Source of the DNA: Selaginella tamariscina
Taxonomy: Eukaryota > Streptophyta > Lycopodiopsida > Selaginellales > Selaginellaceae
DNA length: 64,000 bases
Direction of reading: 5' to 3'
Assembly (NCBI GenBank): GCA_003024785.1
Contig: PUQB01000018.1
Coordinates: 987,717-1,051,716, forward strand
How positions within the stretch are numbered: the first letter of the stretch is position 1; each line of letters opens with the position of its first letter. The position numbers were made by a program, and so were the translations under genes. Below, one piece after another: positions 12,297-22,480 of the stretch. The notes beneath the pieces were generated by a model. The model had not been told where the DNA came from. It searched no databases and was given only the letters and a program-made list of their open reading frames with translations.

Positions 12297-13795
12297 CTCA
12301 CACACACGTACCAGTTCCATAACAGCACCAGAAAGTACCCCAACCATGGTACGACTTTGCCTTGGAGCTACCAGGTGCAAGTGGTAACATATAAATCATA
12401 ACACCTGGTTTCTGACCACGTTGTATTGTTAAAACTCCATTTAATAATGCTTGTTCATAAAAATCGGCATATTTCATCTCTTTTGTCCACCGGAACAAAT
12501 TACGTGCAACTTGAACAAATTAGTTAATATAAAGGTTTCTTTTTTAATTAAATTTAATTAATAATATTTAACAATTATTAATACCTTTTCTTTGTTCTTG
12601 GTCCCAAGCGTTGTAGGGACTGACCTGAAATGTCTAACCTTTAAGTAATTAGCTATTTAACTTTATTAACTATATTGTTAAACTATTTTAGATACAATAT
12701 TTATTATGCTTAAACACTGTACCAGAATTCCTCAAGAAAAGTTCCACCAGTAGCATATGGGTTAGGGACACCCTTAGGGTTGACCTACCCCAAGCCCTAA
12801 TACCATTTTTCATTAAGGGTTGGCATTCAAATAGGAAAACAAGGGGCTTCATCACATAAAAAAAAAATAGAGTATATATAGTGAGAGTTCTTGGGTTTAA
12901 AAGAGAACTTGTTATTCTCTCACTAATGCAAGTTAAGTTTGTGTTATTAAGGCACAACTCTCCATTGTGTGGCCCTAACTTCCACACGATAGGGTACGTC
13001 CCACCTTCGGGTTAGCCTACCCTTATTATTGGCAGGATTTTGCGTGATTAGGTATGTTGCGTCCAAGGAATTAGTTAATTCTTTGGTCTTTTAACCCGCT
13101 TGTAAGCTTGAAAAGGATTGCCTTAGCTCACGTTCTGCAAGAATAGTAGTTGAGGCCTTGCTCCAGCCGCCTCATCCACGTCAAGCTAAGAACAATACTT
13201 GTAACTTGGCTAGTCTATACATCCTAACTCACGAGGTGAGCCTTGATTATGGACTTGGCTAACTAGGGTGTGAGTTCCTAAGAGACGGGTTCCTAAAATG
13301 GGTACTTTACTAGATATTGTGAAGGTTTCCAGAGGAGGATCCCAGGTTGGCATTTGCAAGCCGCCTTTATGGCACCATGTTAAAACTTTGACAGTTGGGC
13401 AAACCCAAAAATCTATATTGTGCGATTAAGGGGTACTATGCAAGAAATTTTGTTTGCTCGTACATATGGCTAGGGTAACAAGAGTGTTGGTAGGAGAACA
13501 AGAGTGTTGTTCTTTGGAGGACAAGTACTAGCAACAAGTGAGCAAGAAGCGTTGTGCCATAGTGTCTCTATTGTCCACCAACTTCTAGTCCATGTTGTAA
13601 TGTTTATGGACTTCATATTTATTTACTTTTTAGAATAAAAAGGTCAAAAACTTTGAACAAAATCCCAAAGGGGTAGGACAATTGGAATTCCAAAAATGTA
13701 AATATGTGAGTAAAAGAGTGAGATCACATATTTAAAAATTTGTATACTTGGGGTTAATCTCCAATCTTGTGGACACACATGGTCTAGTCCAATTT

Positions 13796-13920
13796 CATTA
13801 AGTGGTAAAAAAATTAACAAGAACTCATTATTGACAGTATTAAAAAGTATGTAACATTAAGTGGTAAGCAAAATTAACAAGAACTCATTATTGACAATAT
13901 TAAAAAATATGTGATAGAAT
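13796..13920. repeat. Tandem duplicate of a ~62-base unit
   Basis: Two adjacent units share AAGTGGTAA, AATTAACAAGAACTCATTA and TTGACARTATTAAAAA. Copy B has the same pair near 37,414-37,530 and a further unit at about 43,650-43,705. Confidence 0.7.
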
Positions 13921-13989
13921 TCAAAAGTTGATGCTAAAGAATCGTGATAAGATAACTTACTACTGGGGACTATCAAGCACATGGTTTAC

Positions 13990-14345
13990 TATTAGGAGAA
14001 TGTTGTTTAGGAGTTAATAGACCCTATTATCATGCATATAAAATTACAATAGAGGGTGGTGGGAAGAGATTTGAAACCACGTTAGTGAGTACCAACAATG
14101 TAGAAGCTAGTGGTGATGTGGAAATGCAAACCCCACACTTAGTTGGACAAAAGAACCAAAAGTCTAAACCGTTTTTTAACTACTACAAGGAGCTTAATAA
14201 GGTGATGATAGTTCTTATTACTTCAAACCCGTCCTACTTAAATGGGTCAAGTTATTAATGCACTTCAATTCATTACAAGAAATAATGAAGTAACAGTTGC
14301 ATAGTTCCAACTACAAAGGAGGCAACATGAGGACAAATATATAAT
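13990..14345 (+). repeat. Direct repeat R1 with coding-like frame
   Basis: About 360 bases, repeated at 16,990-17,345 (R2) and in copy B at 37,600-38,115 and 46,235-46,610. One frame is open for roughly 100 codons (GLLLGECCLGVNRPYYHAYK and onward to NPSYLNGSSY, stop). The related frame in R2 aligns with it residue by residue. I do not recognise the protein. It could be a captured gene fragment or part of an unknown transposon. Confidence 0.55.
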
Positions 14346-14440
14346 AATTGTCACGAACTGATACAAAATATATGATATAACCTACAGGATATAAGATACA
14401 AGATACAGAATACATGATATACCTATAGGATATGCTTATC
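14346..14440. mobile_element. Left stub of the foldback-like element
   Basis: The words TTGTCACGAACTGATACAAAAT and repeated GGATAT/GATACA motifs match the left arm of the element at 38,115-39,400. The rest has been removed by the deletion that distinguishes copy A from copy B. Confidence 0.6.
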
Positions 14441-14762
14441 AAAAAAGTATGTGACATGAATTCAAAGGTATGCAAACTTAGAATATCAAAAATACCATGA
14501 CATATTTAAAATTATACCTAATTAATGAATTATTAATTATTCCCATGCTCATTTTTATTTAAATGTAGTTAATAAAATACATCATTAATAAATTATATTA
14601 AAAATAAAATAAAAAATTAGTAAAAATCAATCACAAATAATTCGAATTAAATTATTAATTTTAAATCTTAATTATTATTATGTTTATAAAAAATATACAT
14701 ATAAAATTCTATCATTGATCCTAAATCCTAATTATTATATTATTATGATCTATTAATTAATC

Positions 14763-15010
14763 AACAAACCTAAATTATAAATTAGGTTTGGTACATGGTA
14801 GTAGTTTTGGAATGTGGTAGTGTAGGTAGTAGGTGTGGAGTATATAAAAGAATCATGTTAATTATTACAATTAACGATCCCAAATCATAAATTAAGTTTG
14901 ACATGTTCATCATGATCAATTGATCAACAATCCTAAATCCTAAATCAGGTTTAGCACGTCATCATAATCAATTGATCTCATAAATTAGGTTTGGCACGTG
15001 GTAGGTAGAC
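14763..15010. repeat. Degenerate repeats of an AAATTAGGTTTGGCACGTGG-type unit
   Basis: The words CCTAAATYATAAATTAGG and TTTGRCACRTGGTAG recur four times at irregular spacing. The same set is found at 44,000-44,250 in copy B. Confidence 0.6.
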
Positions 15011-15312
15011 TGGTTAATCATTCCTAATCATTTTAGATTTTAAATTTTAGTTCTAGTATCTTATAATATAAATTTGGCTTTTGATAGTGTTTATTTGATA
15101 CTTCGGGTACATGTTTCATTATTTAGTGAATCTTATATCTAAATTTTAAATTTTGATCTTGATCGTCATCTGATAGTTCAGGTACATATTTTCCTTTTAG
15201 TGATTTATTTTTTAATTCTTGATATCTTTGTACTGCTTAATTTTTTTTTAATTTCTATTTTTCCAAAGACTTGCTCTTGGTCTTATTTGTGATAAAGAAC
15301 GAGAACGATTCG

Positions 15313-15564
15313 ATGTCTTCGACTAGCAAGGAAGGATCATACATATATAACCAAATGATAAATATTGAAGAGCTAACGATGCGATTGATGATCCTAAAAA
15401 ATGATTTGGAGCAGAAACAAAAGTGGTTGGATAAGTGGGTGGAGCAGTGTATACAACAGAAGAAACAAGAGATAAAGGCATGGGAGTCAATAAAAAAAGA
15501 GCAAGTGGTCATGAACGATATGAGTAGAGGTCTTAACAACCAAGTGCAAGACTCACTTCAATAA
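15313..15564 (+). CDS. Small coiled-coil protein, unrecognised
   Basis: The open frame from ATG 15,313 gives 83 residues: a short Ser/Thr leader (MSSTSKEGSY), then a charged helix rich in Leu, Glu, Lys and Gln with heptad-like spacing (IEELTMRLMILKNDLEQKQK). I chose the ATG; the frame is open a little further upstream. The family is unknown to me. The duplicate at about 44,566-44,842 is disrupted by frame shifts, which argues against a conserved function. The closing TAA at 15,562 follows a one-base difference from B, where the frame runs on into LTSNNEIE. It may be one exon of a larger gene or a piece of a mobile element. Confidence 0.35.
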   Translation: MSSTSKEGSYIYNQMINIEELTMRLMILKNDLEQKQKWLDKWVEQCIQQKKQEIKAWESIKKEQVVMNDMSRGLNNQVQDSLQ

Positions 15565-15784
15565 TGAAATGGAGAACAACATGGCTATAATGCAAAGCAT
15601 GAAAGATCTTTGTATAAACGAGTAGGCACTTTTTTAGGTATTGAAGCGTTGGATTATTCATTTAAGAAACTTGTGTGTGGTTAAGTTGATTTTATATAGT
15701 TTAAGTGTAATGCGTTAATTTGCAAGCTTGTGTTTCTTGTACAATTTCATTGTTTATTTTATAATATGAGAGAATTAGATTTTA

Positions 15785-16210
15785 TATATATAAGAGAAAA
15801 CAAGAATCAATCAAGAAATTGACCCAATTTCATGATTTATATTACATTAGAAATTAATATATAAAGGGGAAACAAAAATAAAAAATTGATCAAAGATTTA
15901 AGATTTAAGATTGTTAATCACGTCGTGTAACAATTATATATATAAAGAAAATAAAATCAATTAAAAAATTGGCTTAATTTCATTATTTATATTATAATAA
16001 GAGAACAATAAGTATTAGATATATAGAAAAGTGGAAACAAGAATATAAAAAATTAGTCAAAGATATTATGTATATAAAAAGGGGAATCAAGAATAAAATA
16101 ATTGGCTAAAGATATTACTTATATATAAAAGGAAAATCAAGAATAAAATAATTGTCCGATATTATATATATAAAAAGAAAATACAAAAATAAAATAATTG
16201 GCTAAGATTT
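15785..16210. repeat. Tandem array of ~50-base AT-rich units
   Basis: About seven units share TATATATAAAAGGRRAA, CAAGAATAAAATAATTGG and AAGATATTA. A homologous array lies at 45,025-45,465 in copy B. Confidence 0.75.
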
Positions 16211-16989
16211 GGGATTTACTATTAGTAATCATGATTATGTAATGATTAGAATTTAGGATGGATGATTTAGTAAAATGTTTGTATAGTTACACATGTTATT
16301 CGTGACAATCTCTGGTTTATATTTAATAGACATTTTAGTAATTCTTGATATGTAATGATTAGAAGTTAGGATGAATGAGTAATATTTAAATAGATTATAC
16401 ATGTGATTCTTAACAATTTTAGCTCTTTAATGATAATCTCTCTTCATTATGAACATTTTGATTATTAAAACAACTTTGAAAAACTTATAATATGTTTTTA
16501 TCAGCAATGAGATCTAATAAATTTTATGCAAAGTTGGTCATAATGTTAGATTCGAAACTTTCCACCTACATGCAGGTGCTTTATAATTGATACTAATACA
16601 ATAGTCATTTAAGCTTGTGATGTATGGCAACCAACAAATTATATAACATGTTTGTGGGCATTGGGAATTAGAGATTTATTAAATTTCATGATTGTCAAAT
16701 GCCACAACCCATAGTGTTACTCATTAAAGTAATTTTGCATTATTAATCATGGTCCATAGTGTTAATAATTTCTACTCACTAGAGTATTTTAAATTCATTA
16801 ATGTGTAAAAGATTTTATTAAAGGTTATTATTTTAAAAATAAGAATTCAATAGTGTTTTGCATCTCCATTTTTTCCATATATTATACAATTGTCATTTTG
16901 GAAATCCAATAATTTTTTGCATCTTTATTTTATTAAAAAATATACGCTTTGGTAAAACATTTAATGATTTTTAAACTCGAGACTATATA

Positions 16990-17770
16990 AGAACGTGATT
17001 TACTATTGGGAGAATGTTGTTTAGGAGTTAATAGACCTGTTATCATGCATATAAAATTACAACACAAGGTGGTGGGAAGAGATTTGAAACTGCGTTAATG
17101 AGTATCAATGATGTAAAAGCTAGTGGTTATGTGAAAGTGCAAACCCTAGAAAAAAACCAAAATCCTAAATTGTTTTTTAATTGTTGCGAGGATCTTCATA
17201 ATGTAATGATCGTTCTTGTTACTTTAAACCCATCCTATTTAAATGGGTCCAAATTATTGACATACTTGAATTCATTACAAGAAATAATGAGGTAAAGGTT
17301 GCATAGTTCCAACCACAGAGGAGGCAACATGAGTACAAATGTACAATAAATGTCTAAACAAAACATGACGAAAAGAATTAGCATGTTAAATTCATTGGGG
17401 TGAATGTGTCGTAATCAACAACGTTACAAGAAATACATGTATTCTAAGGTTTAAATCAATAAAAAGAATGTAATATATTCCTTGAATTAAAGACAATTAA
17501 TCATGTAATTATTTCTTTAAACATAAATATTCCAAAGAATATTTCTATAATAAAGACTAGTTAATTATTAATGAATGTGAATTAAATAATTAAAATGGTT
17601 AATTATTAAGAATTGGAACTATAGATATTTCTATTTTTTAATTTAGTTTTGTTTGAGGGTGGTTATAAAGTCATGTTCATTTTAGCTAACTTAACAATAA
17701 CCAAACAATTTTTTAATCTATTACAATGTGTTGTAAATATCATATGTAATTACGTCATAACCATGTAACC
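16990..17770 (+). repeat. Direct repeat R2 with its long tail
   Basis: The first ~355 bases repeat R1. Here a frame from ATG 17,098 is open for 65 codons and resembles the R1 frame. The tail (17,346-17,770) matches 39,450-39,882 in copy B, showing that the full unit is about 780 bases and that R1 of copy B was split by the foldback-like insertion. Similarity to B stops at 17,770. Confidence 0.6.
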
Positions 17771-19100
17771 ATTCTTGCAGCTCCTCTAGTGCTAAGCCAT
17801 CATTTGGCAGCTTGAATACGGTTGCTAGTTGGTTTAGGGCCACATAGTAGGACGTGTTGCCTCCTAAGTTGAATTGGATCTCCAATCATTTGATTTTCTT
17901 TCTTTCTAGCTGTGTAGTCTGGATGAATTGTCAAGTTAACTTGGCGAATCTTGGTCTCTCCACTTTTCCCCACAAGAGATTGAAGAACCTGAGTAGCCAC
18001 ATCTTCTTCCTAACCTCCCAAACATCGGGTTGCTCAATCGATTCCTTGAATTTGGAGTACCTGGGAGCTGGGAGCCCCATTATCCTTTCCTAGCCTTTGT
18101 AAGGCACCCAAATCTCCTAGATGAATGCCAGCTTATTGCGTTTGGTCTATTCCGTCGTCATGGCATAGGAAGGTGCTGGATTGTACTGTTGGGGGTGAGT
18201 GGTCCTGCTGCATAGTGAATGGAATGTGCGCCCTGTGTTTACTTTTGTCATCCCTATTATGGTGTTGTTGACATGGCGGTCCTAATGATGTCATTTGAGG
18301 TGACTAGTGCGTTTACCCTTGCTTAATTGCATAATAATGGCACTGCCCAACCATTATTACCTTATAATATGTGCTTAAGCATGTGATCCACCCTCGTGGA
18401 CCATGTGACCCCGTGAGCTGACCACACGTGCGACTAAGGAGGGTTGGCTTTCTAGTTGAGGGCCCCTTTTTTTGGCTCACATTGCCCCAACCTCTATTGC
18501 TCTTTCCGTGAGGGCATCCTACGGTAGTTGCGGTTCAATGGGGGAGTGCCACCTATCCTACGTCCTAGTACCACCCCAACCCACTATATAAGTAGGAAGG
18601 CAAGCATTGGGTAGGGGTCCTTTTAGTCCATCTTCTTGTTTGTATCTTGTTCTGGTCATTTATGGGGAAGGGGCACATATTTTCTGTTACTATTGTCATC
18701 CCCATCCTCTCTCTCCCTCTTGCTCCCACCTCGGCGGGAGCCCACACACCAACAAAAGGGGAGCTCCACTTCACTGGTACACGGACCCTCGCGGTGTTTG
18801 GGTAGAGGTCACCACTACACCTTCCAAAGTATCCCGAAGTAACAATTAGACCCCTGCTCAGAACCCTGAGATTGGGTGTTGGCAACAGTGTCCTGGAGAC
18901 CACTGAGACCACATAAGTCACCCACATTTGGCTTGTGGAGTCCCCAACGATCAATAAATAGATTACATACAGAGCCAATGCAACACACAATAAAAACAAA
19001 AAATGTAAATTTGAAGTTATAGCTCGAAAAATATCTTTTTTAAACTCTAGATGGATTTTTGACACATATCTTCAATGCTCACTTCATTAATCCAAATGGC
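17771..19100. other. Less AT-rich segment, possibly leader/LTR of the copia fossil
   Basis: Base composition changes at 17,771 and the duplicated block ends. No host gene is recognisable. A TATA-like word with a plausible downstream leader (CTATATAAGTAGGAAGGCAA at 18,583) precedes the copia coding remnant, so part of this may be its 5' LTR and leader. I could not find the matching second LTR, so this is a guess. Confidence 0.3.
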
Positions 19101-19129
19101 TCACATAGTGAGATAACTACTCATTTACT

Positions 19130-20455
19130 CTAAGCAAGTCAGCTTCCGAGAATTGGATAGAGTTGAAGGCAATTTTTGGCAATCAGGCACGGAAGGAAAG
19201 ATCCGTGGTATCGGTGAAAGGAAAGTTTTTTAAGCTCGAGTTTGGTCCCATAGAACCAGCATCTGTGTTCCTCGGAAAAATGAAGTCCATTCTTGCTTAG
19301 CTCACTGCTCTCGGACAGACCATTTTAGATAGACAAAACCACTGTGCTTCTTAGGGCCTTGACTAGGCCAAATCACGTGACTCTCAAGACGACACTGGAG
19401 AATACATCAGGGATGTCTTATCAGAAGATTCAAGCTGCAGTCATCAACCATGATCCAAATTCTCAAGTAGACATAACCAGCGGTACGGTGGGACATTCTC
19501 AAGTCCTCTTCACTTCGAACCAATTCGAAAAGAAAACCAACTTCAATCCGCAATCAGTGAGAAGTGGGAGCAGTGCTTTACACTATAAAGGTAACAGTAA
19601 CACAAATAGGCAGGACATTCCCCCGTCAAAGCTTGGACCATGCAACTACTGCAAGAAGATGGGGCATTTTGCCAAGAGCTGTCCGGACAAGGTAGCAGAA
19701 AAACCACGAGCAAGCGAACTGAAGAACAAGGGCAATCAGCAGATGGCCCTCATGGTAACCACTAACCTCAGTCCTTTCGAGAAGAATATCCTCTAGTTGG
19801 ACAGTTGTGCCAATGTTCATTGTACTCTCGTATTTGCTGCTTTTAAGACATATCAGGCAATCCCAGTGGAAGAAGGAGTCTACACAGGAGATCATCAACC
19901 ATTGAGCATTGCAGGAGTCAGGACAGTAGAGATTCAACTCCAGAACAGTGAGATTGTCAACCTTCGACATGTTCACTATGTCCCCACACTCAGCGAAACT
20001 CTTATCTCGGTTGGTAAGATAGCAGATGCTGTTGGAAAGGTCAAATCAATAAGGACAACACTTACATTGACAAGCAAGGAACCATAGTAGCACGTGGCCA
20101 AAGACATGCTGGGAACTATAGACTAGACGCCACATTGGTGATACCCAAGAAGAAGATCTTCTCCACAACTCTTCAACGATGGCATCAACGATTGGGACAT
20201 GCAAACAAGGTAGCAATTCGAGCTGTAGCTCAAGACTAGGACCAGCTTTCAGACTTTCAGGTACTTAGAGACAACCTTGAGTTCTGTAAGGCATGCTGTT
20301 TTGGAAGACAACATAGGTAACCGTTCCCCTGTAAGGGCATCTGCTATAAAACCACTCAACCTCTAGAATTAGTGTACACAGACGTATGTGAACCAATGCA
20401 TGTTCAATCATTGAATAGAAGGAAGTATTTTGTGACGTTTATAGACGATATACTT
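19130..20455 (+). mobile_element. Ty1/copia retrotransposon fossil, truncated
   Basis: Fossil of a copia-type element. In order it shows a gag-like part, a CCHC zinc knuckle (CNYCKKMGHFAKSC near 19,640), a protease-like start (DSCANVHCT near 19,800), a GAG-pre-integrase segment (WHQRLGHANK near 20,180) and the first part of the integrase core (PLELVYTDVCEP near 20,365). Reverse transcriptase and RNase H are absent, because the element stops at about 20,455 against the copy D sequence. It is broken in several places and old. Confidence 0.8.
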
Positions 20456-20469
20456 GTACACGTTAATAG

Positions 20470-22480
20470 TAAACAATTTCATTTTTATTTAAATTCAGTT
20501 ACAATTAAAATTCTACTAAGTAAACTACCAATAGATAATTCAAAATTCTATTTTAAGTTATTTTATTATCACAAATCTTTATTAATATAATAGATATCGA
20601 ATGTAAAATTATTTTGATGGACTTATTAGAAACATGCGGTTTTAGAATTTAATCACAGTTTATAACAAAAGTTTAATTAAGTAAATGATTTTTTTTAAAC
20701 AAAATGAACTTAGTTTCTTAAAGTCTTATATTCGTACGTTTCTTACTTGAACACGAATATTCATCTTGTTTATTATAAACGTGATGCAGTAACTTCATTA
20801 AAACTAAACTGTAATAATGACAAATCTTACATAATAACATTTCAAAAATAAATCATACATTCACAATGTTTTAATTTTGATTTGTCATTTTACAAAAAAA
20901 TAAATAAATAATGTTATATATAAATGTAGTATGACGTTACATTTCCGTCCATGCACTTATATTCACCTTGCTTGTGATCATATAAATGCTTAATAGGTGC
21001 TGAACATATCTGTGTAGGTGTGTTGTATTGTATTAAAATAGTAGAGAGAGAAAATAATGGATATAAGTTTAACACAACATGCACGCACACGCACATATAA
21101 TCTTGAACCGTTTCAAATTTCAAATCTGAAACCGGCAGGAAAGATGAAGGATCATGTGCTTACTAATTCCCATTCTCCTGTAATGCTCACCTAATATTAC
21201 ATTTATTAAACCAATTGATTAATTTAAATAAACTTAACCAAACCACATTAACATATGTTCTCTCTCTCTATATGTGTGTGTACCCAACACACAGGTATAT
21301 GCGCCTTGGATGTACCTGTATATAAGTACACAAAGTGGTGGACATATATAATTACCACCTTATTCATAATTCAGCAAAGAAATGCATATACATTCATTTC
21401 TTTTTATTTGATTATTTACGTAAAATTTCAAAATAGTTTTACAAAGAAAAACCAAATTTCATAATATGATAAATCAGAATTTAAAATGATATTACTAATA
21501 TATGGTTTATAATGAAAACGAGTTAATTTATTGGGTGTTACGTTAATTATACATGTTCATAAACATGCACATACATGTATATGTATATATGTGGACGTTT
21601 AACAATAAATAATAATAATCATATAATGCTAACTATGTATACTCTTGACCACGTGAGTAAACATGTTGATTATACACCGCTTATTTTAATAAATTTTCAT
21701 AATATTATATATATATTATATATATATAGGTTTAAAATATAATATTTTATTTAAAGATTTTATATAAATGGTTAATAAGACTGAAAATATATTTCAGACT
21801 TTTTATTTTTTTTGAATCTTAAAAATTGGAAACTCGAACTAAAGGTGTCCGGATTGATATTAAAACTCAGAAATACAGTAAAAACTAATTAATACGTAGC
21901 ATTAACTTATTAGTCCATATGGAATACAAATATTGATTTGTTTGTAAAATTGACCTCCACATGGTTGGTATTTATTATATTAAAGTGCATGTTACGCTAG
22001 ATTTTGGTCACTCTACAATGACACCTCCATTTTTTATTAAAGTGCTTGCTTTCTTTGTTGTAGATGATTAATTAAGTTATAAATAATGGCCCAATGATTA
22101 TTTAGTAGCAATTGTTGTACATTTATTTTTATAGTTAATTTATTAAATCTAAATTATAATAACTTACTTTAATCTTGTAAATGATGCACGTATAAGAGCT
22201 TAAATATGAATATATAGGCGTGCTCGAGTGATGGAAATTATGGTTATGTACTGTGTGATACACACCACCCATATATATGTATACACATGACACTGTATTA
22301 TCAAATTATAACGTTGTATAGCATTGTGTGCGTCCGTCATAGAAATATGCACGTACACATGCTTACACACATAGATTCAATAGCATACGTGTGTAAGCAT
22401 ATGCATGTGCACATTTATATATATATAGAGACTCTACACCCACATGCACAACAGATACACAAGGTTTAAGCCAGTTTTAT
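20470..22480. pseudogene. Copy D: ancient scrambled remnant of the GH127 locus
   Basis: 20,636-20,900 resembles 9,105-9,395 of copy A. 21,110-21,185 resembles GH127 exon 12 (CTGAAACCGGCAGGAAAGATG). 22,210-22,480 resembles the last-intron region 10,900-11,100. The order differs from A, B and C and the divergence is clearly higher. No usable coding sequence remains. Confidence 0.6.

Larger units (their letters stand above)
10416..12760 (-). pseudogene. GH127/DUF1680 beta-L-arabinofuranosidase-like gene, copy A, 5'-truncated
   Basis: The family removes beta-L-arabinofuranose from plant cell-wall glycans. This copy keeps the exons equivalent to exons 7-14 of copy C: E14 10,416-10,862 (ending ..DEQYAVYFKITS), E13 11,242-11,487, E12 11,679-11,768, E11 11,864-11,972, E10 12,051-12,242, E9 12,312-12,509, E8 12,585-12,624 and part of E7 to about 12,760. 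E8 has shrunk from 76 to 40 bases and has lost the Glu-x-Cys pair (EESC) that supplies zinc ligands in the family. E9 keeps FWCCYGTG but lacks four residues and its acceptor has moved one base. E12 has TGA for the conserved Trp, the E14 acceptor AG is gone, and E13 has frame shifts. Upstream of E7 the gene is replaced by the repeat block. It cannot be active. Confidence 0.9.
6640..17770. repeat. Segmental duplication copy A
   Basis: The block matches copy B (31,060-46,640) in the same orientation and copy C (53,126-62,100) over the GH127 part. It comprises the sequence downstream of GH127, the GH127 pseudogene and an AT-rich repeat block. Compared with B it carries a solo LTR at 6,715-6,885 and a MITE at 7,069-7,184. 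It lacks about 5.4 kb that in B lies between roughly 38,230 and 43,680. Confidence 0.8.
12760..17770. repeat. AT-rich repeat block fused to GH127 copy A
   Basis: The block starts abruptly inside GH127 exon 7 and runs to 17,770. It matches 36,425-38,230 plus 43,620-46,640 in copy B, and its last part (17,380-17,770) also matches 39,450-39,882. Inside are a 62-base tandem pair, two long direct repeats (R1, R2), a coiled-coil open frame and a tandem array of about 50-base units, each listed separately. I do not recognise the parent element. It looks like a composite of mobile-element debris that has been duplicated as one piece. Confidence 0.65.

Noticed and set aside
12688-12987. 99-codon minus-strand frame as a GH127 exon
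   Set aside because: Only the last part is exon 7; the rest is repeat-block sequence and has no similarity to the family.
15785-16210. Regular repeats as a possible CRISPR array
   Set aside because: The units are adjacent and AT-rich without unique spacers, and the host is a eukaryote.
13990-17345. R1 and R2 as LTRs of a retroelement
   Set aside because: No TG..CA ends, primer site or polypurine tract was found, the repeats contain a protein-like frame, and no retroelement domains lie between them.
18565-19065. Minus-strand 166-codon frame before the copia fossil
   Set aside because: No domain or motif was recognised. It overlaps a probable LTR/leader and has low-complexity parts.
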